Source of the DNA: Dromiciops gliroides
Lineage: Eukaryota; Chordata; Mammalia; Microbiotheria; Microbiotheriidae
NCBI RefSeq assembly: GCF_019393635.1
Contig: NC_057867.1
Coordinates: forward strand, 73,845,492-73,909,491
DNA length: 64,000 nucleotides
Direction of reading: 5' to 3'
Position numbers and translations under genes: made by a program. The notes beneath the pieces are model-generated. The model did not search any database. It was not told the origin of the DNA and saw only the letters and a list, made by a program, of their open reading frames with translations. Below, piece by piece: positions 21,730 through 34,165 of the stretch (positions are counted from its first letter, which is position 1; every line of letters starts with the position of its first letter).

Positions 21730-22790
21730 CCTGATCAATTTCCAATTGTTTTTCAGTATATTTGTTCCAGTATAGTGACTTTTTGTTTGCAGATTATTGT
21801 GCACTCTGTAAAGACTCTGAGGCTGAGATGCAACAAAGTATGAGGATTGATTCTCCGCTACTTGTGGTAGTTTTGGCCCAACAATTAACTCTGATAAAAC
21901 ACAGGCACTCAACTAGCTGGCACCACACCATCCATACCTGGAGTCATCAGTTGCAACAAATGGCAAAATTTTGAATGTTGTGGATAAGTTCACTTATTTT
22001 GGCAGTGTACTTTCCAGGGATGTACACATAGAAGATGAGGTTAATACATAGCCAGAGTCTAGTTCAGTGTTTGGGAGGCTCTGAAGGAAAGTATGGAAGA
22101 GAGGAGGTATTAGGCTGCCTACCAAACTGAAGGTCTACAGAGCTGTTGTGCTGACCTCATTGTTGCATGCCTGGGAAACCAGGACAGGCTACTACTGCCA
22201 TGACAGGAAACGGAATCGATTCCATTTGAATTGTCTTAGGAAGACTCTGAAGATCACCTGGCAAGATAAGGTACCAGACACTGAGCTCTTTTCACAAGCT
22301 GAACTGCCAAGCATTCAAACTCTGCTACACAAAGCCCAATTCCAATGTGCTATGTTGTTTGAATGACTAAAGTATGTTTGCCTGAAAGACTATTTTACAA
22401 AGAACTCATATGAGGCAAGTGCTAATATGGGGGTCAGAAGAAGTGATACAAGAATACTTTCAGGGTCTCTCTGAAGAACTTTGGAATGGATTGTGAAATG
22501 TGGGAGACACTGGCAAAGACTTCCTAGCATGGCATACCCCCATCAAAGAAGGTGCTATGCTGTATGAGCAAATCAGAATTGCAAGAGCTCAAAATAAACT
22601 TCAGATGTGCAAATTTAGAGATATCTCCACTCCAAATGATCACATGGGTTATTTGTGCCTGACCTGTGGTAGAACATTCTGAGCTCATATGGCCTTATCA
22701 GCTGTAGTTGGACGCATTGTACCTTGACCCCAACGTAGTGATGCTATTTTTGTCCTCTTTGAGAACAAAGGACAACAATCAACCAACCAA
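21730..22790 (+). mobile_element. LINE of an I/Jockey-like group (Nimb/Vingi-like), degraded 3' half
   Basis: Protein pieces are clear although broken: a KVYRAVVLTSLLHAWET-like block and RFHLNCLRKTLKITWQDKVP then DTELFSQAELPSIQTLLHKA around 22130-22330, the region after the reverse transcriptase. A cysteine block LCLTCGRTF follows near 22650-22680 as a remnant of the family's C-terminal zinc-binding motif (CxxCxRxF). The 3' end is (caacc)-rich: 'ctttgagaacaaaggacaac' at about 22760. This ORF is unlike L1, L2, CR1 or BovB in that it combines the WQD(K/R)(I/V)P and CxxCxRxF motifs. Clade placement is tentative. Confidence 0.7.
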
Positions 22791-22924
22791 ATCCAATGCT
22801 AAGCCTTTGAAATATTTTCCATTGGAGTGAAGGTGAATGCAAAATTCACCCAGAAAGAAGGGTCTGTGTGTAGATTTTGTTATTCTATACCCCTAACCTG
22901 GTGGTCCTACTTTAAAATAAGTTT

Positions 22925-23074
22925 TGGGGGGCAGCTAGGTGGCATAGTGGATAAAGCACCAGCCCTGGATTCAGGAGGACCTGAGTTCAAATCTGACTTC
23001 AGACACTTGACACTTACTCTAGCTGTGTGACCCTGGGCAGGTCACTTAACCCTCATTGCCCCACAAAAAAAAGG
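22925..23074 (+). mobile_element. short CORE-SINE
   Basis: Complete from ggggggcagctaggtggcat to a short A tail. It has an extra 'ct' before 'agctgtgtgaccc'. No clear target duplication was found. Confidence 0.88.
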
Positions 23075-24600
23075 TTTGACAGGAAACAATACAGGAAGAA
23101 TTCTCTCCTGTAATTTAGCATAGTTTTCCATCTCCTTTCTGTGTAAAAGGCCATAAAAGCAACATTGCCTCAAATGTTTGGAAAAATTCATAATGCACAG
23201 TGACTTTGGCCAGATGCCTTTGATGACAGTTTCAAGAACAGTTTGAAGTTCAGTTATTCCATCTTTCCAAACAGTCATCTTGGAATTGAAGATTCTTCCC
23301 AAGTTTATCCTGAAATTCTTTATTAATTTCAGGCCATCTGGAGGCACTGTCAAGTCAAGTCTATATGGAGCTCGGTTTTGTGCAAGTTGAGTGTTTTTTG
23401 TAAGCAGCAGGGCAGGGAAATTTATCAAGAGCAAACATTGGCACATTGTATGGGATGTGCAGAGGGGGGGAAGAGTGGCACAAAATATTTCAATCTCAGG
23501 CTTATTTATGGTGACTGTGTTTGTCCACTGAGCCTGCATGCAACCTTTCATTCTGCAACATTTAATACATTTTTCTATGGTGATTCTGTTTTCTTCCTAT
23601 TCTCTGAAAAGGCGTTATAAGGCAACTTAATTTCCCCCAGCCTAGATATTTTATTATATATTTGGAGATTATTTGAAGATAAGTTCCCTTTTCTTTGCAG
23701 TAGCTAACTAGAACCTCACTAAATTTGAGTGACTTTAGATGTTTGATTTGTAGCTTGTAATTCCACACACTGTATAATATGTTAACAGAATTTGATTGGT
23801 GGGGGAGAGGGTAGACAGGAGTGATGTGGCAAGAAGGAAGCAGAGAATGACTTAAATGCTTTATGATGTGATTTTTCAAAGAAACCCAGAAGTCTCATTT
23901 AATTGACCAATTTAAGATTTAGGGTCATTAGGATGAAACCAGAATGTAAATCAATGAGTAAGAAGTGGTCTGTGTCAATGACAGAAAATTGTAGGAAAAG
24001 TTAGATGGCAGTGGAAGATTCACAGTGCTTATTGCAGGGACCTAGGTTCAAAGCCAACCAAGGGGTAGGATGAAAAGTAGATATTCTAGGTTGAATAGCA
24101 TGACTTATGTGGGGAGATTTATATTCTGAATTCTATCTAAGCAATTAAGGGGGAGAATGGGTATTATTTACAAGCGCTAATTAGTTAGTGAATACCAGTG
24201 ATGTACAATGTAATTATATATCACTTCCTTTATAAAATCCAGTGGGATAATGTAATTGCATTGTATTAAGTATTTAAAAAAATAATTTAAAGATGTACTT
24301 TAACCACATTTTAAATGCCCAGAGTTACACATGGATTACATTCCCTTGATGGATCTGTGATGCTGGTTTATTGCTAACCTCAAGCCCTCCTTGTTGTATC
24401 TATCTAAGCACTTCTTGTCCATGTCTTTGCCTAATTTCTCCCCAAATGGTCCACTCTATATCCTGGAGCTCTTCTGGTCATTTTAATACATTAAATGCAT
24501 TATTTATTTAATATTCTATAGTATAAATAATTTTCTATATTAAAAGGCCACCTTCCACCTTTTCATTTGTTTTCTCTGATTTTCACTACAGGACTGGCCC
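23075..24600. other. unique sequence, no gene seen
   Basis: No repeat recognised. The minus-strand open frame at 23042-23551 (169 codons) has no family resemblance I can name. It begins inside the SINE tail and is not called as a gene. Confidence 0.4.
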
Positions 24601-24639
24601 AATTCCTTTTCCAGTCATATGTATGTATGAGGTCAACAA

Positions 24640-24780
24640 ATAGAACCCTCTCATTTTGCAGATGAGAAAACTGATGGGCCAGAGAGGCTCCACAGGTAGT
24701 AAGTGTCAGTCAGCCTTTGAATCCTGGTCCTTTGGCTCCAAACTCAGGGCTCCATACACTTAACCATGCCAACTTTAAGC
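24640..24780 (-). mobile_element. MIR-like fragment, antisense
   Basis: 'ctcattttgcagatgagaaa', 'actgatgggccagagaggct' and 'tttgaatcctggtcc' are the antisense MIR arrangement. Confidence 0.6.
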
Positions 24781-25489
24781 TTTTTATTCTGCTTATCATT
24801 GTTAATAGGTTGCAATCTACTTATCCCTCTACAGTGTAGCATTTGTTGGATCTTTAAAATACTCATAATCTTAATTCTTTGAGGTTTTGGTTTTCCATCA
24901 TGAGTAGCAACATAGCAGCTCTAAGGGGCCTGTCGTGGTAAAGAAAAAACCTTTTATGACAGTGAGCAGTTTGGAATAGTTGAATTCATTTTTCCACCTG
25001 CAATTCAGCCAATATCCCATAATGTGATAATTGTCCACTTGTCCAGACTAAGTGTTCTGATGGGTTAACTTAATGGACTACCCATCCAGTAGCATGTCAT
25101 TGTCTCGACAATGTGTATATTTCTATGCACTTTGTTTTTTAGCATGGATAAATTAGACTAACCTTTTATGCATTAATGTAGACATCAGGTTGCCATGTAC
25201 TATTTAAGAACTGGAAACTATGAGTACAGTGTTATCTGCAAATTGGGGTATCTTAGAGAAGCTTCTGGTCCATAGTAAATATTCCTTTGTTAGAAATCTG
25301 CATGGGAGATCTTCAAAAAAAATGGCAAACTTCCATTTTTATGCCTCACTGAATTCATATCACTACTTAAAGAACTGTTGCAAATGAGTGACTGGGACTA
25401 GAAATTTTCTTATTTCTAAAGCCAGCTCTAAGTCTCTAATTTTCACAGTCATATCTATCATAAATCTTGACTTTTAATATATGATTCTG
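24781..25489. other. unique sequence, no gene seen
   Basis: AT-rich and without recognised features. Confidence 0.4.
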
Positions 25490-25849
25490 ACTTCATCTTT
25501 AAAAAATTATGACATAATTTTACATCCCTTAAATTTCTCCTAGCACTCCTCTCCTTCCCCATTCTCAGAGAACAATCTCATATAACAAAGAATATTTATT
25601 AAAAAGGAAGAAGAGGAAAAAATCAGCAAAATAATGAAAACACTGAAAAACCTGAAAACAAATGCAATGTTCCATGTCTGTGACTCTCCCTTTTCTGAAA
25701 AGAGGTAGGGGGAGTTGTCTTCTCACATCTTTTCCTTAGGATTATGTTTGTTCTTTATAATTCTGCAACATTCACTTTTGCTTATTTTGTAGTTGTTCTT
25801 TTCCATTTACATTGTTTTAGTCATTGTGTATATAGTATATAGTGTGTGT

Positions 25850-25850
25850 T

Positions 25851-25905
<55 letters not shown>
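25850..25905. repeat. (TC)n(TA)n compound microsatellite
   Basis: tctctc run of about 24 bases followed directly by about 12 ta units. Confidence 0.95.
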
Positions 25906-25906
<1 letters not shown>

Positions 25907-25977
25907 GATGGATGTATACACAGATACAGTTTTCTAATTTACTTTGTTTTCTTAGGGACAATTTCCATTATTTTTTG

Positions 25978-26114
25978 GTAAGGCAATTGGGTTTAAGTGA
26001 CTTGCCCAGGGTCACACAGCTAGAAAGTGTCAAGAGTCTGAGGCCGGATTTGAACTCAGGTCCTCCTGAATCCAGGGCCAGTGCTCTATCCACTGTGCCA
26101 CCTAGCTGCTCCTA
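25978..26114 (-). mobile_element. short CORE-SINE, antisense
   Basis: From 'aaggcaattgggtttaagtg' to 'ccacctagctgctcc', nearly complete. It has a short T end and no clear duplication. Confidence 0.87.
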
Positions 26115-26936
26115 GAGCCTGTGGCTCTTTAAGGCGCTGATCCATGGTCGTCCGAGAATGGTGGAGGCCTACTACTACATACAGTTTTTCTGGCTCTGCT
26201 TACTTCACTCTGTGTCAGTTTATGTAGCTCTTTACATGCTTTTCTGCAGTTTCCTTTTCAAATTTTTTTCAGTTTTGAACTTAAATACAAAATGGGAAAA
26301 GAAAAAAAAGTTGCCATGTACACAGCATAACATAGAAGATTCAATATAAAACAACAAATGTCCATTTCAAGAAAATCTTTATAATACACATTACACATTG
26401 TTTTCAAATCTGCCCAGCTTTTCTTTGCTTCCTTGTTGGTTTTCTTTTGTTCTTTGCTGTGTACTTTTTACTTTATTATTTTCCCCTCCCTCTCCACCCA
26501 CTCTAAAGAATGCTTCAATTATGTGTAGACAGACACATATATCTATACATATATACACATATATGTAAGACTATATTATGTTTATTTCTGCTCATCAAAT
26601 GTCTCACTGAAGATAGATAGCATTTTCCTAAACAACTCCAAGTTTTTTCATGCCTTTCCAAGTCAAGGAGCTCTCATGATCCCCTATACACAACAATATT
26701 CCAAACAATAAAACATCCTGTCTGAGAGATTGTTCATGAAAGTTTTCCCCCAATTTTCTGCATTCCTTCTATTCTTGGCTACATAGGTTTCATTTATACA
26801 AGAAAACTTTAAAATAATCAAAATTATCCATTTTATACTTCAACAGTGCTCTTACATTATAATAACATTTAAGGTCAGATACTGTAGAAATGATTTCCTT
26901 TACATCTTTTTTTCCTGGTTTCATGAACCTTTGCGG

Positions 26937-27090
26937 GTTTTTTTTTGGGGGGGGGGCGGCAATGGTGGTTAAGTGACTTGCCCAAGGTCACACAGCTAGT
27001 AAGTGTCAAGTGTCTGAGGCCGGATTTGAACTCAGGTACTCCTGAATCCAGGGCTGGGGCTTTATCCACTGCACCAACTAGCTGCCCCCC
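26937..27090 (-). mobile_element. short CORE-SINE, antisense
   Basis: A T-run then G-run precedes 'cggcaatggtggttaagtga', and the head ends at 'caactagctgcccccc'. The flanks atgaaccttt (from 26923) and atgaacttt (from 27094) look like a short imperfect duplication. Confidence 0.87.
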
Positions 27091-27358
27091 AAAATGAACT
27101 TTATTATTTTTTCCTAACTCTAAAATAATTTTAAAGTAATTAAATTAGGATGACATTGAGTATGTAGGTAATTTAGGTAAAATTGTCATTTTAAAAATTA
27201 TTTTGACTTTACCTACCCAAGAACAATAATTATTACTTCAATTATTTGGATCTGAGTTTATTTGTTTAAAAAGTATTTTATGTTTATTTTCAGATAATTC
27301 CCGTGTCTGTTTTGCAGGTATGCACTCAGGTAGTTTATACTGTCTGGTTATTTTATTT

Positions 27359-27862
27359 TTTGTGTGTTTATTTGGGTTTTGTTTTTGTGTCTGTGTGTAT
27401 TCTTTTTTAATCATAAAAGTATTTTATTATTTTCTAGTTACACATAAAGATAGTTTTCAACATTGGTTTTCATAAGAATTTTAGTTCCAAATTTTTCTTC
27501 CTCTCTCCCTTCCCTGTCCCTCCCCAAGAGAGAAAGCAATCTGATGTAGGTTATATATGTACAGTCACATTAAACATATTTCTGCTTTAGTCACGTTGCG
27601 AAAGAAGAATCAGAACACAAGGGAAAAACCTCAAAAAAGAAAACCATCCAAAAGGTAGAAACAGTATGGTCAATCTGCATTCAGAATCTACAGTTTTGTT
27701 TTGTTTTTCTGGATGTGGAGAACACTTTCTATCATGAGTTCTTTGGAATTGTCTTGGATCATTGCACTGCTTGAAAAGAGCCAAGTCTATCAGAGTTGAT
27801 CATCGCACAATGTTTCTGTTACTGTGTACGATGTTCTCCTGGTTCTGTGCACTTCACTCCTG
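27359..27862 (-). mobile_element. 5'-truncated younger L1 in the ancient L1
   Basis: 3' UTR from about 27408 (aatcataaaagtattttatt) to 'gttctgtgcacttcactcc' near 27858. Flanks ctgtctggttatttta (about 27343) and ctgtctagttatttta (about 27861) fit a target duplication with one difference. An additional T/G-rich stretch lies between the left duplication and the 3' end. Confidence 0.82.
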
Positions 27863-27961
27863 TCTAGTTATTTTAAATGATCTAAAGCAATATTGAATAC
27901 TATTGCTGACATAATACAGGTTTTCTATTTTTTTCTTTTGATTAAATCTATTATGACTTTA

Positions 27962-28100
27962 GGGGCAGCTAAGTGGTACAGTGGATAAAGCACTGGCCCT
28001 GGATTCAGGAGGACCTGAGTTCAAATCCGGTCTCAGACATTTGACACTTATTAGCTGTGTGACCCTGGGCAAGTCACTTAACCCTCACTGCCCCCCAAAA
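27962..28100 (+). mobile_element. short CORE-SINE with 18-base perfect duplication
   Basis: aaatctattatgacttta is at 27944-27961 and again at 28101-28118. The ancient L1 reads on across the site. The tail is short. Confidence 0.93.
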
Positions 28101-28304
28101 AAATCTATTATGACTTTAACTTTGTCTGAGATCATGATTACTACCCCTGATTTTTTAAATAATAAATTCTACTCCTGCCATTTATTTTCCCTTTGTATCT
28201 CCCATTTTTATAATGTTTACTGAAAGTAACATATTGTTGAATTCAAATTTCTACTCAGCTGTCTGTTTCCCTTTTATGGGCAAATTCAACCCATTAACAC
28301 TTTA

Positions 28305-30140
28305 TTTTTTATCTTTTTTTCCCTTCAGTTATTCAAGTTGCCCTTTATTCTCTTTTTCATAAAAGTATTTTATTATCTTCCAGTTACATGTAGAGAGTTT
28401 TCAACATTTGTTTTCATAAGATTTCTAGTTTCAAATTTTTCTTCCTGTCTCCCCTCCCTTCCCCCTCCCCAAGACAGCAAGCAATCTGATAAAGGTTATT
28501 CATGTACAATCACATTAAACATATTTCTGCATTAGTTAAGCTGTGAAAGAAGAATCAGATCAAAAAGGAAAAACAAAAAAACCCAGAAATGGTATGGTTC
28601 AATCTGCATCTAGATTCCATAGTTCTTTTTTTCTGGATTTGGAGAGCATTTTCTTTCATGAGTCCTTTGGAACTATCTTGGACCATTGTATTGCTGAGAA
28701 GAGTCAAGTCCATCACAGTTGATCAACACACAATGTTGATGATACTGTGTACAATGTTCTCCTGGTTCCACTCATCTCACTCAGCATCAGTTCATGCAAA
28801 TCTTTCCAGGTTTCTCTGAAATCTGCCTGCTCATCGTTTCTTACAGCACTATAGAATTCCATTACATTCATATACCACAACTTGTTCAGCCATTCCCCAA
28901 TTGATGGGCATCCCCTCAATTTCCAATTCCTTGCCACCACAAAAAGAGCAGCTAGAAATATCTTTGTGCATGATGTGGGTCCTTTTCCCTTTTTTATGAT
29001 CTCCCTGGGAAAAAGACCCAATAGTGGTATTGCTGGGTCAAAGGGTATGCACAGCTTTATAGCCCTTTGGGTATAGTTCCAAACTGCTCTACAGAATGGT
29101 TGAATCAATTCACAGCTCCACCAACAATGCATTAGTGTTCCAGTTTTTCCACAGCTTCTCCAACACTTATTATTTTCCTTTTTTTGTCATATTAGCCAAT
29201 CTGATAGGTGTCAGGTGGTACCTCAGAGTTGTTTTAATTTGCATCTCTCTAATCAATAGTGATTTAGAGCATTTTTTCATATGGGAATAGATAGCTTTGG
29301 TTTCTTCATCAGAAAACTGCCTGTTCATATCCTTTGACCATTTCTCAATTGGGGAATGAGTTGGGTTCTTATAAATTTGATTTAGTTCCCAATATATTTT
29401 AGAGATGAGGCCTTTATCAGAAGTACTGGCCATAAAAATTGTTTCCCAGCTTTCTGCCTCCCTTCTGATTTTGGATGCATTGCTTCTGTGTGTACAAAAC
29501 CTTTTTAATTTAATGTAATCAAAATCATCCATTTAGCATTTCATAATATTTTTTCTCTCTTGTTTGGTCATAAACTGTTCTCTTTTCCAAAGATCTGAGA
29601 AGTAAACTATTCCTTTCTCTCCTAATTTACCTATGGCATCACCTTTTATGTTTAAACCACATACCCATTTTGACCTTATTTTAGTATAAGGTGTAAGATG
29701 TTGGTCTATGCTTAATTTCCGCCATGCTCTCTTCCAGTTTTCCCAGCAGTTTTTGTCAAATACTGAGTTCCTATCCCAGAAGCTGGAGTCTTTGGGTTTA
29801 TCAAACAGTACATTACTAAAGTAATTTACTACTGTGTCTCCTGTGCCTACCCTATTCCATTGATCCTCCACTCTATTTCTTAGCCAGTACCAACTAGTTT
29901 TGATGACTGCCGCTTTATAGTAAAGCTTCAGATTTGGTACAGCTAGCCCACCTTCCTGTGCATTTTTTCATTAGTTCCCTTGATATTCTTGACCTTTTGT
30001 TTTTCCAGATGAATTTTGTTATTATTTTTTCTAGCTCTATAAAATAATTTTAGGTAGTCTAATTGGTATGGCACTGAATAAGTAAATTAATTTAGGTAGA
30101 ATTGTCATTTTTATTATATTAGCTCAGCCTATCCATGAGC
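28305..30140 (-). mobile_element. younger L1 (copy D), 5'-truncated, with possible 3' transduction
   Basis: L1 proper is 28358-30140, from 3' UTR through about 1.4 kb of ORF2. Minus-strand residues [40 protein letters not shown] and [20 protein letters not shown] are the L1 ORF2 C-terminal region. A TAA separates the KC and MDDFDYIKL residues near 29530. Duplication cattaacacttta (28292-28304) / cattaacatttta (30141-30153). About 50 bp of non-L1 sequence, bounded by T-runs, lies between the left duplication and the 3' UTR. Confidence 0.88.
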
Positions 30141-31489
30141 CATTAACATTTTAAACTACAGTTTCTTGTTGTGTATTTTCCTCCTTCCCATTTTTTCTCA
30201 CTGTCCTTATCACCCTGTGTACCCTATCCCTCCTCTGTCCTCTTCTTTACTTCTAGCTACCTTGTCCTCCTATTCCTGACCCCATCTGCCATTATGAGTC
30301 CCTACCTTATTCTCTCCAGCCTCACTATCCCCTTTTGACCCATTCATGATGAGAGTAGGTTCTATCACTACCTACCTTCCCCTCTACTATCTTCTTCTCT
30401 ATTAATTTTTCCTTTTGTGCCTCATTTCTATTAAGTAATTACTCATTTTCCTTTCTACCTACAGAATTTTATTTTTTTAGAATCACCCCATCATACTCAA
30501 GTCAGTCAAATAATAAGTCATAAAAGTACTGATAATATTTTCACTGTCAAGTAAACACTTTGTCCTTATTGAATCCCTTTTATTTGGTCTTTGATATTTC
30601 ACCTGGATGTTATATATGTTGAATTTTCCCTTAAGTTCTGAGGTTTTTGTCACAAAAATCTGAAAGTCTTTCAATTAGTTGAATTCCATTTTTTCCATTC
30701 TAGATTATACTGAACTTTTCTGGGTAAGTTACCCTTGGTTGTAACCCCAGATCTTTTGCTGAATGGAATATAGTATCCCAAGATTTACAGTTATTCAACA
30801 TAGTAGCTTCTAGGTCTTCTATAATCCTTATTGTAGCTCCATGATATTAAAATGGTTTTTTTCTTGTTGCTTCCAATATTTTCTCTTTAACCTGGGAGCT
30901 TTGAAACGTAGCTATGTTATTCCTGTAGGGTTTTCTCTTGGGATCTCTTTCAGGTGGTGATTGGTGGGTTTTTTTCTATTTCTGCTTTGCCTTCTTGTTC
31001 TAGAACTTGAGGGCAGTTTTCCTTGATATTTTTTTCGTAATATTGTATCAAGATTATTTTTATCGTAATTTTCAGACAGTCCAGTTATTCTCATTCTTTC
31101 TCCTTGATCTTTTCTCCAGATCACTTGTTTTTCTTATGAGATATTTTGCTTTCTCTTCTATTTTTTTATTCTTTTGGTTTTGTTTTATGATTTCTTGTTG
31201 TCTTAGAATGTCATTATCTTCCCCTGCCCAATTCTAGTTTTCAAGGAAGTATTTTCTTAATTTTTGGTTCTCTATTTCAAGTTGGTGGACTTTCTTTTCA
31301 TAATTTTATTGGATTGCCCTTATCTTTTTTCTCATTTTTCTTCAATCTCTCTTATTTGGTTTTAAAAGTACTTTTAAAATTCTTCCAAAAACTCTTTTTG
31401 TGTTTGGGACCATTTGACATTTCTCATTGAAAAAGGAGTAGGTTTTTTTAGTTTTCTTATCTGTCTCTGAATGTGAAGCTCTTTACTCC

Positions 31490-31645
31490 TAAGCCATGGT
31501 CAGGCCCCCAGCCACACTGAACTAAGAAGTAAAGTGACCTAGCATGTATGTTATCTGCCATATTATTCAAGGTGGGATTGGAATTTGGGTCTCATAGACT
31601 CCAAAGTCCAGTCCTTTGTCCACTATCCCTTGATACTTCCATAGA
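31490..31645 (-). mobile_element. MIR-like fragment, antisense
   Basis: 'gggattggaatttgggtctc' and 'ccagtcctttgtccactatc' follow a weak core match. Confidence 0.5.
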
Positions 31646-32460
31646 TAGTTATTGAGTTGCATACAAGAAAGGATAAATTTTTATTTACTCCAAATTTAGT
31701 AATACTCCTTGCTTAACATAAAAGTGTAGGGTATGAGGGAAAAGTAGAGTCCTACCTGCAGATAAGATTTGACCCCGAGCAAATCTGGCCAGTATTGGGC
31801 TCAGTCCCAATTCAAACTCATGATATAAGTGTATCTGAACTATAAATCAGATGTGGCTTACAAACTTAATCCTTGTGAAAACTCAATGTAAATACATATG
31901 TGTACCCACACACATAAAGAATACATACACATATCCTAATATACATCCTTCCCCAGTGATGTACCAGTATCTGTGCATTCTTTTTTACAAGTGTTCTAGT
32001 AAGGATCACTAGTTTACCAGTATACAATACAAGTATACATACTAGTATCTATGGGGTAATATATATATATATATTACTCCTCTGAGAGAAATTCTACCCT
32101 CATGGTGTCACTGATTCTGGAGAACCTTATGATCCTAGGGAAAAAAGACCTTACCAGAGAGGGTATATGGGCTAATAGAATTCCTTTATATATTTTCCTG
32201 ATTTTGTTATAGACTCATAGGAGCCTATATTTTTTTTTACAATTTTTGTGGGATAACATAAAGTTCTTCTGTGGAATCTAAGGGACCTCTATATCTGAGA
32301 AGAATTAGACATGAGATATTCTCAGAGTAAACTCTAGATGGGAATAATGTTAGCCAAAGAGTGATTTTTTTTAAGTGCCATTTTTAAGACTGAGCCCAGA
32401 TTGTTAAAAGTCAGAGTTCAGGAATTTGGGGCTATGGATGGGTTATATGTAGATATCTAT
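31646..32460. other. unique sequence, no gene seen
   Basis: A (TA)n run lies at 32059-32076. No repeat family recognised. Confidence 0.4.
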
Positions 32461-32461
32461 A

Positions 32462-32715
32462 TATCATGAAGCAGCTTTGAATAGTGGTTGTAGCATCAGG
32501 AAAAAATAGGTTCAAATCTTACCTCAAATGCTTCCCAGCTGTGTAAGCCCTGGGCTAGTCACTTAATCTCTCTGCCTCTCCGAATTTCCTCATGTGTAAA
32601 GAGGGGATAATAGCACCTACCTCACAGGAGAGTTGTGGGGATCAATTGAGATACTGGACATAAAAGATTTTCCAAATGTGAAAACACTATGGAAATGTAT
32701 GTATTATATTTCTGT
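32462..32715 (+). mobile_element. MIR/THER-type SINE
   Basis: 'gctgtgtaagccctgggcta' core, 'tttcctcatgtgtaaagagg', 'ggataatagcacctacctca' and 'ggatcaattgagatactgg' give the full-length order. Confidence 0.72.
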
Positions 32716-33682
32716 ATGTATATTATCTCTTATAGGAAGTTAATCATTAACCATTTATTTTTTAAAATAATAAATATTTTTATTTAAAGTTTTGAGTTCC
32801 AAATTTTATTCTTCCTTCCCTTCCTCACATCTCCCCTCCCTGAGGTGGTAAGCCATAAGATATAGATTATACACATGCAATTATGTGAAACATTACCATA
32901 TTAGTCATTTTGAATAAAAAAGTCAAAAAACTTTTATTTTTTAAAAAGTATTTTGATTTTTTTGTTGTTTTTATATTACCTCCATTTCTCATTGTGTAAC
33001 CCCCCTTCCTTCCAGAAGAGGCTGTGATTTAGAATTATGTAAATAAATTGATTAAAATGTCCCTTATAATAAGGAAGGAAATAAGTTCACCTTCCCTACT
33101 ACTTATGCAAAGAAGCACAAGGAGCTAGTTGCCTTCTCATATCTCTTTCTCAAGGCCAAGCTTACACAGTACAAGTTGGCAGAATTCAGTTTCAGTTGTT
33201 TTGTTGTTATTTCTTTCCATTTATAATGTTGTAGGCATTTGTGGATTTTTTTCCTCAGTGCTGTTTATTTTGCATTGTATCAATTGACAGAATTCTTTGC
33301 ATGATTCTCAGAATTCATCCTATTCATTATTTCTAACAGCATAGTAATCTTCCTTCATATTTATGTATCATAACTTCTTTAACCATTCCTCAATCGACAG
33401 GCACACACTTTGTTTCCAATTCTTTGCTACTACCAACAGTGCTGCTATAACTATTTTATTATGTATGGAGCCTTTTTCTTTGTTATTGACCTCCTCAAGG
33501 TGCAAGCTTACCAAGGGGGTATGAGCAAAGGGGATGGACATTTTGGTCCCTTTATTTGCATATTCTTTTTGCTTTCCAGATTAGATGAAGGACTCCCTAG
33601 CTTCACTAATAGTGCCTTCATGTGCCTCCAACATGGACTGTTCCTATCTTTTGTTGTCTGACAATTTGTTGCCCATGAAATG

Positions 33683-33856
33683 AAATCTCAGACACTTACC
33701 AGCTGTGTCACTTAACTCTGTTTGCATCAGTTTCCTCATCTGTAAAATGAGCTAGAGAAAGAAATGGCAAACTACTCTAGGATCTATGCCAAGAAAACCC
33801 CAAATGGGGCCACAAAGAGTGGGATATGATTGAAAACAACTGAACCACAAACAACA
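33683..33856 (+). mobile_element. MAR1-type SINE, 3' half
   Basis: From 'aaatctcagacacttaccag' to 'caactgaaccacaaacaac', carrying the long-type tail (gaaagaaatggcaaactact, gccaagaaaaccccaaatgg). Confidence 0.8.
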
Positions 33857-34165
33857 TTATTTGAATTGATCTTTTATTTGATTGTTAATAATTTGGAATT
33901 TTTCTTTTGAGAACTGTTCATATCCCTTGACAACCTCTTGGACAATGACTTTTATTCTTGTATATTTCTGTTAGTTTTCCATATATTTTGGATATTGGAA
34001 CATAAACAGAAATATTTGACAAAGATTTTTCCTCTAGTTGCCCATTTCCCTTCTTATCCTAGCTGAATTAAATTTATTTCTTCAAAAGCTTTTCAATTTA
34101 ATGTAATCAAAATGATCTATTTTATCCCTTATAATCTTTTCTATCCCTTGTTTGGAAACACATTT

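Larger units (their letters stand above)
25490..31480 (-). mobile_element. ancient L1 (minus) expanded by nested insertions
   Basis: The L1 parts run antisense from the 3' region (25490 on), through ORF2 C-terminal sequence (26740-26870), mid ORF2 (27100-27340, 27870-28300), to ORF1 and upstream (30154-31480). ORF1 shows on the minus strand as WRKDQGERMRITGLSENYDK near 31070-31120 and KDFQIFVTKTSELKGKFN near 30620-30675, with coiled-coil-like sequence beyond it. Younger insertions sit at 25978, 26937, 27359, 27962 and 28305. It may be one copy, since the order is conserved, but losses between parts are large. No intact frame remains. Confidence 0.7.

Noticed and set aside
23042-23551. 169-codon minus frame as a gene
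   Set aside because: It ends in SINE tail sequence and has no family features. No promoter or splice evidence.
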